A DNA stretch of 64,000 nt, taken from Gavia stellata. Lineage: Eukaryota; Chordata; Aves; Gaviiformes; Gaviidae. How positions within the stretch are numbered: position 1 is the first letter of the stretch; every line of letters begins with the position of its first letter. The DNA lies in NCBI RefSeq assembly GCF_030936135.1, contig NC_082612.1:15855001-15919000 (forward strand), written 5' to 3'. Position numbers and translations under genes: made by a program. The notes below the pieces were generated by a model, which searched no databases, had not been told where the DNA came from, and saw nothing but the letters and a program-made list of their open reading frames with translations. Positions 1 through 37,965 of the stretch are shown in pieces.

Positions 1-3000
1 AAAGCCAGAGCCACTGCTCCAAACTGGTCTATACGTTGTTCTGCATTTTTCAGGACTTGGCCTGTGTCATCTAATGATGCTGACTGAGATCTTTGCCTGC
101 TCCTGTACTCCTGAGTGCTCCTAGTGCCTGGTGGGACAGTGTGTGGAGTTTAAATACCCCACAGCACAAGTGAAGTGGATAAACCCACCCCAAAGATGCA
201 CAATGAAGTACCCACTGTGATGGCTGGTAATTCATTCTGTCTCTTGACAGCTCTTTGGATAATTTTTCCTTTTGAATGTTTTGTCTTCATTTGAGGATTT
301 TTTTAAGAGGCCTTCAGCTTGGAGTGAGTGTGAAAAATGAAGAGTCTTGTCCTTCACAGCATTTAGAAAAAAACCACCTCATGAACACCATTCTGGCAAG
401 TTTTGTGGTTAACAGCATTGTATTCATCTTATAGGTTACTTTAGTGATGTTCATAGTTTTGTAATCCCATCTGTGCCAGAGTTTTGACTGAATCATCAAA
501 TAACAGTTCCTTCCTGACTTCAGTTAAAATATTAAGTTGCGGTTTTAGAAATAATCTCTGATAATGCATCCGATTCAGTCCAACTGCTTGCCGACACCAG
601 AAGGGATTTGTCCACACCTGGTTGTATGTTTTGACGTGTCCTGTGTACTAGCTCTGGTGTGCACCAGGCTTCTCCAGCTTCTTGACCAAGTAACTTGGCA
701 AATGTGGTGTTAGTTTTTTTTCTGTAGTCTTGGCAAGTCAAATCAGCATGGCGAGGAGACGAGCAGGCACTAAAGGAAGGCTGGCAGTTTGTGACTTCAT
801 GGAGTCTCATGTGCATCTGAACACAGGAATAAGTAAAATTGAGCAGTGCAAGCTAGAAATATAGCATTGTTTCTCAACTGGTTAAAACCGCACGGTTTGA
901 GGATCTGGTGGTCATTTAAGAGGCTGTAGGTGTTAATGTTTCTTGTAAACAGGGAGGAGCTGTGCTTTAATGAGGGTGTAGATAAGCCCCTTGCAAGATG
1001 TAGTGTTAAAATTTGTTTTCAGGAGTACAGTTTTTAATACATCAAAACAGTTGCAAAGGCATTGGGAAGAAGTGTTCTTAATCAGAAAAAGGGCAGATTT
1101 GATTGTTGATGCATCGCTGTTAAAATTGGGAAAGCACCTTTGCGGTGTTTTTTAGCTTTTCTCACAATTATGTGTTGGCTTACAAAGACTTTTATGCCTT
1201 TTTAGTTGGATTGTAACACAGGATTCAGTTTCTAATGTACATGGAAACTGGGTATTTTCTGTGGAGAAGCAACAGTGAAGTTATTATGAGTCTTTCAAAT
1301 CTAGTAACTTAAGTTTGAGTAGGCAAAGTACAAATTCAGAAAACCTTAAGAATTTTCTATTGTTTTACTCTTGTAATTGTGATAATTGAGACCTCAAGGG
1401 CAAGGATCAGTGCCTTGCCTGCCAGAAGCTGAGTGGGTAGGCAAGTGGAGGAAAATCTGTGGTTCATTGTGGAAACTGGCCGGACACTGTGTACTTGGTT
1501 TGAACTGTGGTGAGCATTGGGAAGGAGCTGGCAGATGTTGATAGTATAAGGTTTTTTCTTCATGCTCTGGAGTAACTGAGCAGTGGGGGGTTTGTTGTTT
1601 GGGTCACTGTTTCCCTCTTCCCCTCCATCTGTAAAGCATACGTTGGCCCTACTGTCTCATTTTGAGCGAGTGGTGAATCTGCTCTTCGGTGGTCAGGTCA
1701 CGCTCAGAACTCATGGACTTGATTTGGCTTATCAAATAAGTTAGAAGTTGTGCAAATCCTTCTTCTAAAGGCAAATATTCCTGCCCTGTTGAGAACAGCT
1801 AGGTATTTCTAACAAACTGTATGGGCTGCTGTTACAGTTAGCTGGGGTGCAGTCAGCACCTGCTCTACACATGACAGTCTTTGCTGTCCTACCATCTGCT
1901 GAACTAAAGGGTGCACGCAGGTATCTGAAAGGATTTTTCCTGTTGGCTGAACAATGATAAATGGGAGGTTTTCTTGGAAGGTCAATCCCTCAGCCAAATA
2001 GCGTGAGCAGTGGTCCTAGAGGAGATTTCTCGGGCCGGGTGCTTTGATCTGTCTCTCATCATCCAAGACAGAGGCTACTTTGCAGAACAGGCTGGAAGTA
2101 TCCTCCTTGCCCTTGCTGGGCATAAGTAAAGGCGTCTAACGCAGTGTGAGGGGAAAAAACTACCTGTTGCTGTTAAGTATGTTGAAGCATTTTCAGCACC
2201 AGCGTGCTCCCTCCTTCCCCGAACACTTAATGCATATAATGTATGTATCACATATTGATACCTATCAATATGATATGTAGCAGAAGTTAACATATGATTG
2301 CATTTTTAGGTGTTGTTTTGAATTTTTTCTGCCATGCCAAGAAGACATATAAGAGTTAATTTTTTTTTCTTGGTTCTCCTTATCCTTTTCAGAAATACAA
2401 GGGAAGCCAAGTCAGGTTCTGTATAAACTCTCTAATGAGTTTTACAGCACTTCGAAATGAAATTTGCTTTCTTTTTGTATGTGTATTGTAATGCCACTGA
2501 GGCTTCTACCAGGTTTCCATGCATTTTTCCAAGATGAGCAAGATCTGATCTTCTACCATAAGAAGGTGCAAAGAAAGAGCTCTTTGGTTAAAAACAGAGT
2601 AATTCAGCAGAAGGATCTTGACTTTTTGTTTTACAAGTCACATTGCTTGAAGAAAGAAATCGAAACTTTTTGCTGCTTGCTCCAAGAATAGGGAGCCAGA
2701 GGAAGTTAGTGCACAATCTGCTGTAACACATTCTAGCATTACAGCTGCTTAGACTGCATGCTCTTTAGTAATACATGGGAATAGTTCATGCAAGAGTAAA
2801 GTGACAGCTCCCTGGCTTCTATGCCAAAATCTGATCTTTTTTCTTTCTTTAAAAAAGGTCTAAATATTGTACTAAGTACATGAGTTGCTGAAAAGATGTG
2901 TCTTTCAGAGAAGGTATATTACTAAATAACTTTTAAAGAAGCAAATTAAAATCTCTCTGCTTGTTATTTCTTTATGTAGTCAATACGTAATGGATGCTGG

Positions 3001-3517
3001 GAGGAGGTACGTTGTATAAAGTAAGATAAACTGAATTTTAAAAATGTAGTCAAAAGACTAGACAGTTTTCTCCATTAACAATTATGTAGATTCTCTTCAC
3101 TGTGGTTCCTGCCCCTTTTTATGTCTGTGCTGAGCATATATTAAAAATATTTAATAGGATCCTTTTTGCCTGCATCACTGAGCCTGTAATACAAATAATG
3201 AAATTAGTAGAAGAGTTAGAGCCGCTTCTTGTTTGCCTGAAACTTGGGCTAGGAGTTGTTTCACTTCCCCCCTGGGAGAGGATCATCTAATTGTCCTAAC
3301 CCTTTCTCCACCCACCAAAAACAGTCGTTTATGCAAATTGGGGCAGTTTCCTATGGGATCTCCTGTGGGAATCTGAAAACAGTCTCATTGAATATTTTAC
3401 TGTCTGCTTAGTGTTGCTGACAGAGTAACTATCTCTTCTTTGAGGGCTAGAAAAATAGAACTTCACTCTTGGGCATCTTGCCTAAATACGTTTGTTTAAA
3501 TACAAGGCTGGCTAAAG

Positions 3518-3561
<44 letters not shown>

Positions 3562-6500
3562 CTCACTCTTTTTTTATAGGCTTCTCACAAGCTGCGTGCA
3601 GGTTTGTATGTTAGTCCAAATATTACACAAAAGACAGCAGCAACAGTGAAGGAAGACAAATAAAGCAGCATTGGGATTTAAAAGAAGTTTGTTGATTCCA
3701 ACTCATCCATCAGCAGACAGAACGCATAATAAAAAGCGCATGGGTTTTGATGTGTAAAGAGTGGCTGATAAGCAGGTAACAACTCAATTTCCTTTAAACT
3801 GATTCCAGGCTGCCTTTTGGAGAGTGTCCTGTTGTTTGGCCTAGGTTTCTGTTTCACCTGTACCTTGTGAATAAACGTACCCTTCAAGGGCTGGTGGTCA
3901 CTCAACTATTGGAAATACTAACTCCTACTTTCCCAGAAGGGCACGTGTATTTGGGGAAGAAAGACGCGGACTGTGTAATCTGCTGACTCGTGGTTTAATC
4001 TTTATTTTGCACTTCCAGCTGATAAGACCACTTTGTGCAAAAGTAATACAGGAAATGATGCACTGCAAAAACCAAGAGTGGCAGAAAAGGAAACGGAATG
4101 TACTGGCAAGGGCTCAGCGCTGCGGACGCACTCTCTGCTTCTTGGAAACGAAAAACTCCACCTACACTGCCTTTTTTTTTTTAGCTTAATACTGGTATTG
4201 GAGCTTAGTGTGAGTAGTATACAGCAGCCTGTGGGTTTTCTCCCCCTTTATCTTGTGGCTTGTTCAGGGCTTGGAGTGTGCTTAGACTTTGTTTGGGCCG
4301 GCTAGGTCCTCCTGAGCTCCATTACTTCCAAGGGTATCTACAAGTAGCGTACCTAATGCTACTCCTCCTGCTCCCAGCGTATTTCTGGCCACAGTTGTTG
4401 CTACAGAGATGCCAGCTGTTAAGATAATACCTTTGTGACAGTGAAATACGTTTTGGAGTGTATGATTGCGGGAGTGGGACATGTGTGTTGCAGGTTTGGA
4501 TCCAAAAACTTTGGAAAATCTGTGCCTATGGTCTGACTACTTGGGGCTGCATCTGAACATTGTCTTAGTCTTTGCAGGGCTTGTGTGCTAGCTCATGTTC
4601 GGATTGTAGGCACTGGTAAAAACATACAGTCTTAATAGATGGGACTTTTTTTTTCTTTTTCACAGCAAGTAGGTTGGCCACTTATTTTTAAAATAGCTTG
4701 GTGGAAATGGGTCAGGCCTAGGTAGACCCATGTCTGCATTCATTATCAATGTTGAAAGAAGTTTGGATCGAGATTTAGACTTTGTACTTTCTTTTTTATT
4801 AGAACTTCAGCTCAAGTCTTTTAAATATTTTTTGTTTAATTGGAATGGATGTGAAGTACAAAGCTTGACTTGATTACTTGGTGATATACCACTGGAGCTT
4901 TTAACTTTTGTGTGTGGAACTTGTATCTTTTGTTTGAAAGATACAGAAAAAAGATACTCTAAATATTGATTGAGATACAGACTATACATGAATTGAGAAT
5001 AACTCTGTTACTTACAAACACATTTGAAGCACATGTATTGGGGTTCTGGTAATATGGTTCTTAAATTAGCACAGCACTTTAATAGAGCACTTTACCTGGG
5101 GTACAGTCAATGACAGTAATGGTGTTTCAGTTCATTTAACAGTATAGCGCATGCCCAGGTAACAAAAAATTCTTAAACTTGCCCCAGGCTCATGCAAATC
5201 TTCCATTGCATTGACATTATTATTTCAAATACAATTCTTAGCATAAAAGGAATGGGAAGTACCAGTACTAAGTGCAGGTAGACAGGGTCTGTTTCTTAGT
5301 CCATAATCATTATTCACGTAAAGGTAGTTTATGCATTCAGCATAATAAAACTGAACCTTTCCAATTTAGATAATTGTTTTAGTGACAAATTAATTTGAAT
5401 CAAGCAGATGGTTTTCAGCTTAAAGTACTTCAAGTACAGTGGTACACCATGAAACCATTACAATGCATGATAGTCCAGAGGGTAAGTGTGGCATAGCATT
5501 TACAATTCTAAGATCTGCAATCTTTTCTTAGTAGAACTATGAAATTCTGCCTGGCACTTTATATTCTGTGTGCGTATAGGTTTCTGGTTGGTTGGGTTTT
5601 TTGTGTCTTTCTGATGGCAACGAAAACATTCATATCCTTTTCCCCTTCCCCCTTCCTCTGCAACCTGTTGGTGTCCAGTCCAGGATACATTTCCTGTCTG
5701 TCTTCACGCTCTGTTTGAAAATCAGTGGTTTAGTGCTCTTTGTCTTTTCTTCCCCTCCCTCCCAGTGCAGGGTCTCTCCTACTTCCCCTGGCAGAGTCTT
5801 TTGCCTGCTCTCAGCGCGGGCAAGTACGAAACTTGCTGCTCACGGCACGGGCTTCTTCGTATGTGGAGTTCCTCCCACTCTTCACCCATCGCTTCATCCC
5901 TGTTCCATGTCTCCCAACTTGAGGATCACTGTGCCATCTGAAATCCTCTTATCAGGACTTCCTCCTTCCCACTCCTTCATGTGTCCTTGAGTACATCAGG
6001 CAGGCATTGCAACGGGAAGGGTCAGGACGTAATCAGTGAAGTAAGTTCATGGTATCTTTCCTTCACAGTCTGCTTATGAGCTGTGAGGGCTTTTTGGTGG
6101 GGTAGGGAGGTGAGTCGTCTTTCTCATGTGAGATGAATGAGGGCAAGGATCTTTCCAGTTTCCTTTCTTGTTCTTTGGTTTGTTCCACAAAGTAAGTTGG
6201 AGTTGAAGCTGAACTGTTTTTGTTTCAGATCATGGTATGCACAAGTCTAGTGCAGTGATTTTTTGAGCTGCATCTCTGGCATTTTGTAGAGGGCTGGGTA
6301 GCACAGTCCTGTTGGGGCATATTGCTTCCAGCTGCTCTCTAAAATAAAAAAAAAAGCCCTAGTGATCTTGTGCTGGTTCCTTGGGATGTTTTGCTGGTTA
6401 AGGTTGCAGCAGCTGGTAGGCAGAGGGGAGCGTCCTTCACACTTAATAGTAAAAGATGAAATCTTAGGGACTGTTTTAGGCTAGATTTAACGTGAACTAC

Positions 6501-7100
6501 ATTTCTAATATAGGACCCTTGCCCTTTTGTGGAATATGCGTGGGAATACAGCGATGTTGTCTTGTGTTTTGGCTTTTTCTATCGAGCTTCTCAATGGTAC
6601 TAGCTGAGGCCATGCTTGGGCACCAAGCAGAAGTATTGTTTGAAGCTGGCAAATGCAGTTGCTGTTCCCCTTGCTGTGTGGCACAAAAATCACTGAGTCC
6701 CCACAGCAAATTGGATGAGGGAACTGAGCTGATGAAGAATTGTCCCACCACCTACTTGCCCTCTCCTCCCTCTAACCCCCCCTCCCCAACCTCTTTTGAT
6801 TTTTTTTATGCTGTGTCATTATTTTCCAGGGTGATCACCTCATTTATTGAGGGCTGTTTTGGGGAGAGGGGTATACCGGGTTCAGCAGCAGGCTCTGCTG
6901 CTTAGAAGTCTTCATCAGATGTGCCTTGAGTCCAGCTCTGGAGGCTGTCAGCACTTTGCTGGGGATTTTTTGTTGTTGTTTCGTTTCTGATCACGCCACT
7001 CTTGCAGGTTGGGGGGGATGTTTTCAACTGGTGTACGTTAATTTAAAAGGTAAAATCCGTTGTTTTTTTTTCTCTCTCTCCCTCTGATATTGTCCTGCAG
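1..7100 (+). other. SMAD1: probable 3' part of SMAD1 intron 1 (non-coding)
   Basis: No convincing coding exon, CpG island or RNA gene was seen here; the open frames are short and do not resemble known proteins. The stretch ends in a polypyrimidine tract and a CAG acceptor at 7098-7100, directly before the exon carrying the SMAD1 start codon. In other vertebrates SMAD1 has one or more non-coding first exons far upstream, so this is inferred to be the intron after such an exon, whose donor would lie outside the window. It contains an AT microsatellite at 3522-3556. Confidence 0.6.
3522..3556. repeat. (AT)n microsatellite
   Basis: About 17 uninterrupted AT dinucleotide units are visible. Such tracts are usually length-polymorphic and can extrude cruciforms. 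No function is inferred. Confidence 0.95.
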
Positions 7101-32720
<25,620 letters not shown>

Positions 32721-33970
32721 AAGGTCCCAAGCTCCTGCATTTTGGAAACAATTGAGCCCTGCATGTACTTGAAGGACGTATGAGTCAGACACACACATTT
32801 TTTTTCTTTTTTCCCCCTGACTGGCAACAGCTGATTAAGAGCCATGAAAATACTTGACTTCTGTGACCAACTGTCGGATTCAGAAAACAAAAAAAACCTT
32901 TTTGACATACTGTTGGTATGAAGAATTTTAGTTTACATTGTAATGTACTATTGCAAAGTTGATTTGCAGGGCTTAGTGCAACGGGGACGACCAAGCCAAA
33001 ACCACAGTCTGTCGGACCGAGTTCCCGAAGGATCTTCCTGTAGCTGGCACTCTGAGATTCTCTTTCTTCCTTACGTTCAGCGCTCGCCGTTTTCCCCTCT
33101 GTCCTCTGGGGCTGAGAGCCGATGTTGAAGTCTGCTTTTTGCAGGCTCTCCAGTACGTTTTAAAACCATTTGTCTAAGTTGATGGTTGCTGTTCTCTTTA
33201 AAAGAAAAAAAAAGTCATAAGGTTTAATCTCAATAACTGTGTAATAATCGTTGAAATTGTGTCCTGACCATACTGCTGTAAGAATCTTAGGTATGTTTTT
33301 TGCTAAATGTATGTACGATGTATTTGAAAGTTAGAAATTAATTAGATTTAGACCATAAAGGAATTAGGAATATTTGAATGGGGGGAGGTGGGAGTGGGAA
33401 GGGAAAATGACAATTGAAGTGTAGAATATATTGCAAACGTAGCTTGTTAGTTTAAACTGAGGTCTGAGTTTTGCTGTGCATTTCATTTTTATAGTAGCTT
33501 CATCTTGTTAATTCTGACTATTTTTGCATCTTCGTTTTCCCCAAAAACAATTGCGCAGCTGATTAATTCTTTTACCCGTGAAGAGGACAAAATTATTAAT
33601 TCCTGCAGTTTGAAGGCTGCAGCTCTATGTATTTCAAGGCAAAATTGTACAGAGTGCTCTTTAACTATTGAGCAGTTTTATACAGTTTGTGTAACAGAAG
33701 TAGGCTTTTAATTTTGTAAGAGAATCTTGTTTTGCCAAACCTAGTAACTGTTAATTGTTTGGAGGACTTAAAAATCCCTGTGTGGGTCTATTTCAAACTT
33801 TTAAAAAATATATATATTTTTAATTTTTACTTTTTTTTACTGCTTGTTTTATTTTCTTCTCTTTGATCTTTTATATTCACGTAAGCTGTAGTGCTTTAAG
33901 TACCTTTATTCCAAAACTAGTGGGTCCTCTTTACTGGAAGTTTTGAATAAAACCCGTTGTTACTGCTTAC
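32721..33970 (+). other. SMAD1: SMAD1 3'UTR
   Basis: About 1.25 kb follow the stop codon. The stretch is AT-rich with ATTTA-type and T-rich elements. It ends about 20 nt after the AATAAA at 33946. Open frames inside it (for example 33505-33711) are not supported as genes. The cleavage point is inferred from the signal. Confidence 0.7.
33946..33951 (+). terminator. SMAD1: SMAD1 polyadenylation signal AATAAA
   Basis: A canonical AATAAA lies 1.2 kb after the stop and is followed within 40 nt by T/GT-rich sequence (CCCGTTGTTACTGC, then CTTGTCTTGTCC), as expected of a cleavage site with a downstream element. Confidence 0.7.
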
Positions 33971-36373
33971 ATTTGATTAAAACCTTGTCTTGTCCACTTC
34001 TTAGTAGACTCTTAACAAACCAGATAAAGATACGGTCTTGGAGGAGGAAGAACTAGAAATGAAGATACGCTGAGCTTAGAGATTTGTGATTAGTACAGGT
34101 TAGTAACCCTACTAAACTCAGTGTATGAGATAAATGAGTACTCTAGAGAGAAAGATTTCTTAACCAGGCAAGATTCGAATGGATGCAGTAACACTGAAGT
34201 ATCCTAGCCACTTAGTTAAATTTCTGTGAGATTTCAACATACAGTATCTGTATGAGGAGAGATTTTGTTGAAGTTGCACCATCAGCAGGCTCTCGCTGCT
34301 CCTTGCCATGGTTGTGGTGAGAAACCTTCATGCTCCTTTCCTCACACCTCTGCCTTTGCTCTGGGGAGAGGTGAGGAAAGGACTGTCCCTTTGCAGCTGC
34401 GAAGTGTCTGTCAGGTGCTGGGATGATGGAGTTTGAGAGACTGGGGGTTGACTGGAGATCCAGCACCTGTGCCTAGCTATAATGGACCGTGCAGCGCTAA
34501 CAGGAGCATGAGTGAAAGCTGAGCAACAGAGATGAATGTGTGTTCAGCCAGATGTATGCATGTGAATGTCACTCTAATGAGTAATAGCCCTTTTTGGAGA
34601 ATGAGTCAATCCCATCTTTTTCTTTTTTTTTTTTAAAGTTAATTCCATTGCTTGGTTCAGTATACGTTTGTAAAACTAACCCTTCTTCCCCTGCTCAGGG
34701 GAAAAGAAAATCCATAATGTTCAAGTTCCCTGTTTAGGAGAACTTGGTTAGTGACTTTTTTATATCTGTAAGTTCAGAGATCAGATTTATTTTTTTTTTC
34801 AAATTCATTTTAATGTGTATTTTTCATAAAGAAGCAGTCATAGCACAAATGTAAATCTTAAAAATAAGTAAAATGTAAAGATGACCAAAAAGAGGAAGAA
34901 TGCTATTTGCTGTTCGGTCACTGTCTCTGTTTTTTCCATCTTCAGCCCTTGCTACATTAACTCCCAGCTGTTCCCAACCAGTTTCCTTCCTTTTGTTGGA
35001 ATGCAGCACTGAGGTAGTGACTTTTTTTTTTTCAGTGCTGTCACTGTCCGTCATGCAAGTCTTAAGAGTGTTTCTATTTGGATGTTTTCATATTTGGATG
35101 ATCCTGTGCAAGCTTTGGTAAACTTTGAAATAGCTTTGGAGTAAGAAAAGACAGTTTTATGTTGTGACTGCTTTTGAATGTTATTGTCTTGTATGTTTTG
35201 GGCTGTAATGCCTCTCTGTTTTTCCTAAACAGGGATTAAAATCAGAAAATACTAGCTCTGCAGTGTCTCAGAAACTTTCAGTGGTAATACTTCTGCAGGG
35301 TCCCAGTTTTAGTAAGTTCCTTCTGTTGTGAACTTTTCTATGCTGTTGATACTGTTGAAGTGCAGTGTACATAATATTTTCCTTATCTGTTATCCAGCTT
35401 TTTGTTTGTGGTGAGGAGCCATTAGGTCTAAGGAAAAAGTGTACCTTCATGTGATGGCATAGAGTATCCCAGCTGCACTTTATTAAATAAGCTGTGTGGA
35501 TTGGAGTATCACCTGAGACTAATAGCCAGAAAAATAGGAGGTAGGACAGAAGTTGCTTTGGAGGAGGCAACTGCTAGCCTGAGGTTCTTGTGAGGATTTT
35601 TGGAACATCTTGGAGAAGTTTTCTCACTCGTGTGCCCCACTTCAGATGGTTGGAGTCAAAAAGCTGGAAAAGGCACAGGACAAGACAGAAGTAAAAGAGT
35701 TTCCTGCTGACCTCTCACAAAACAGAGAATGATGAGAGCTAGAAACTCGGAGAGAGCCTGCTATGTCAACTCTGTAACCAGGTGAGTCCCTGCTGCCTAT
35801 TTGGTTTTATTTCCCCATAGTTTCCTGGGTCTAGTCTTCTGAACAACAGAGTTAAACACACAAGACACTACTTCAAGGTGAAAAGCCAAGATGGTCACTG
35901 TTAGGAGAAACTGAAAAGGTATGGATAACTGTTTTAAAAAAAGAATTGAGGAAGAGCAGTGAACAGTAGATGTGGAGACAAGTACTTCCATGGAGCTGAA
36001 TGTGTTTTGAAATCTGTGCTTTGGCTTTTAAGTGCTGGAAAGAAAATAATTCTCCCCAGGCGAAGATGACTTTTTAACCATTTAAAAGTCTCTGGTGAAC
36101 CTTTAAAAGGCTTGATGAAAGCTAAGAGAGGTAGTCATGGTTACTTTTAACATATCCTGTATCAGGATTGTGGACCTGATCTTCTAATGCTTACTAACCT
36201 GGTATTGCTGTCTAGTTTGATAAAGCCATTCCCTTACTAAATCACTTCCCTTGCTACTGTAGCTATGTTTTCACAAATGCAGTTGTTTCTTCTAGCCTCA
36301 AAGAATGCAGTTCTGTGACTATTGTCGTTTGAAGACAATAAATCAATGCAGAGATGTCTGAAATTTATATGGC

Positions 36374-36401
36374 CCTTTCTTGGTGTGCCTTTCTTGGTGT
36401 G
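36374..36401. repeat. 14-bp perfect tandem duplication
   Basis: CCTTTCTTGGTGTG occurs twice in a row and is followed by a partial CCT. It is most likely replication slippage. Confidence 0.9.
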
Positions 36402-37631
36402 CCTATCTCATTGATTTTTCCTTTGTCTTCCCACACTTTAAACCTTTGATAGACATCTTGGAAGCTAGCTGTGTTTTGATGGTCACTTTACTAATTGCTG
36501 CTGGTTTGTTCTGTTCAGCACACTGTAGCCTCTTATTCTGCTCTTGAGATTCATGATTCATAACTGAACTGGTAGTCACCTTTTTCTGGATGTGTGCCTA
36601 AATATACAATATAACTCTACCATCACCAGTCATGGTACAGCAATATATTTTTTACATGCATCATCTCACAGTTCATTTTCTTCAAATACATTTGTAATTC
36701 TGTGCAGGAGAGAAGTGAAAATGGCTCTTATTTTACTCTGTCCCCTTCTGTCCTTGACTTAAACAGCTCAACAAAGAGAGATGCCCTTGTCATGTTATCC
36801 TTTTAGGGGATGTTCTCTCTTTTCTGTTCCCTAGCCCCCTCCCCTGCCCCGACTCCTGTTTTTTTGATGACTTTCCTTATTTTTTTGAACTCTCTCCAAA
36901 TAGCTTTTTGTCTCATTCTTTTTTCATACCTGCTGGTCACTGTATGTTTCAGTCAGACAAAAAAACCCTCTACAGTATGCTTGCCAAAGGCAGGTAAAGA
37001 ATTATAGGTTGCTGTAGGCACTGGAAGCCACTCATAAAGATATGCATGCTTCACAGGCACCGCTTTTTCAACCCCTGCTGTCTCAAATGCTTTTTGGAAC
37101 AGGAAGGTGAAGTGAGACAGGTTCATGCTGTTGGATTTCACTTTTGCTTGGAGTTATTGTTTTAAAGGTTTTTACAGTTGTTAAGATTCCCTTCCTCCTC
37201 TCTGCAGTAGTATGTCACTTGGTTTGCATCTGACTGAAATGACGGAAGTTGTCAGCCAGGGTGCTCAGGCTTTGTATTTAGCGGTTGTGTTCCCTGCCTG
37301 CTGCTTTCAGCTTCACAAGCCAGCCTTCCACTTGTTCTCATCATCTCTCTCTCCCAACAGGCTCCAGAATAAATAACTTGTGTGGTTTGTAGAACAAACC
37401 TCCTGTACCCTCCGCTTGCCTTGGTGACTCGCTCAAGAGGGGAAACCTTTGCAGGACAAATGAAGCTGCGTAGCTGGGACCTGGCTCTCATTCACAAGGG
37501 CTGCTGATATGTGCAGGCTGGCTGAAGTGGCCCTGTTCCCAGGTGCTGCCATCCTCGTGAGGTGCTGTGCCTGTTCCTGTGCCGCCGCTGGTCACACGTC
37601 ATTGTGTTGCAGCAAACTGCCACCAGTTTTT

Positions 37632-37965
37632 TAGAATCATAGAGTGGTTTGGGTTGGAAGGGACCTTAAAGATCATCTAGTTCCAACCCCCCTGCCATGG
37701 GCAGGGACACCTTCCACTAGACCAGGTTGCTCAAAGCAACACTTCCAGGGTTGGGGCATCCACAACTTCTCTGGGCAACCTGTTCCAGTGCCTCACCACC
37801 CTCACAGTGAGGAATTTCTTCCTTACATCTAATCTAAATCTACCCTCTTTCAGTTTAAAGCCATTGCCCCTTGTCCTATCACTACATGCCCTTGTAAAAA
37901 GTCCCTCTCCTGCTTTCTTGTAGGCCTCTTCAGGTACTGGAAGGCCGCTACAAGGTTTGTCTCTG
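37632..37965 (-). mobile_element. CR1 LINE, 3'-terminal fragment (5'-truncated)
   Basis: The + strand starts TAGAATCATAGAGTGGTTTG and continues TTGGAAGGGACCTTAAAGAT, the reverse complement of a CR1 3' end. It proceeds through CACAACTTCTCTGGGCAACC and TTGTCCTATCACTACATGCC to about AAGGCCGCTACAAGGT. The element is on the minus strand. About 20 bp appear missing near 37738, where the usual CCATCCAACCTGGCCTTGAA-type segment should be. It looks better preserved than the copy at 29642, suggesting a younger insertion. No protein-coding part remains. Confidence 0.95.
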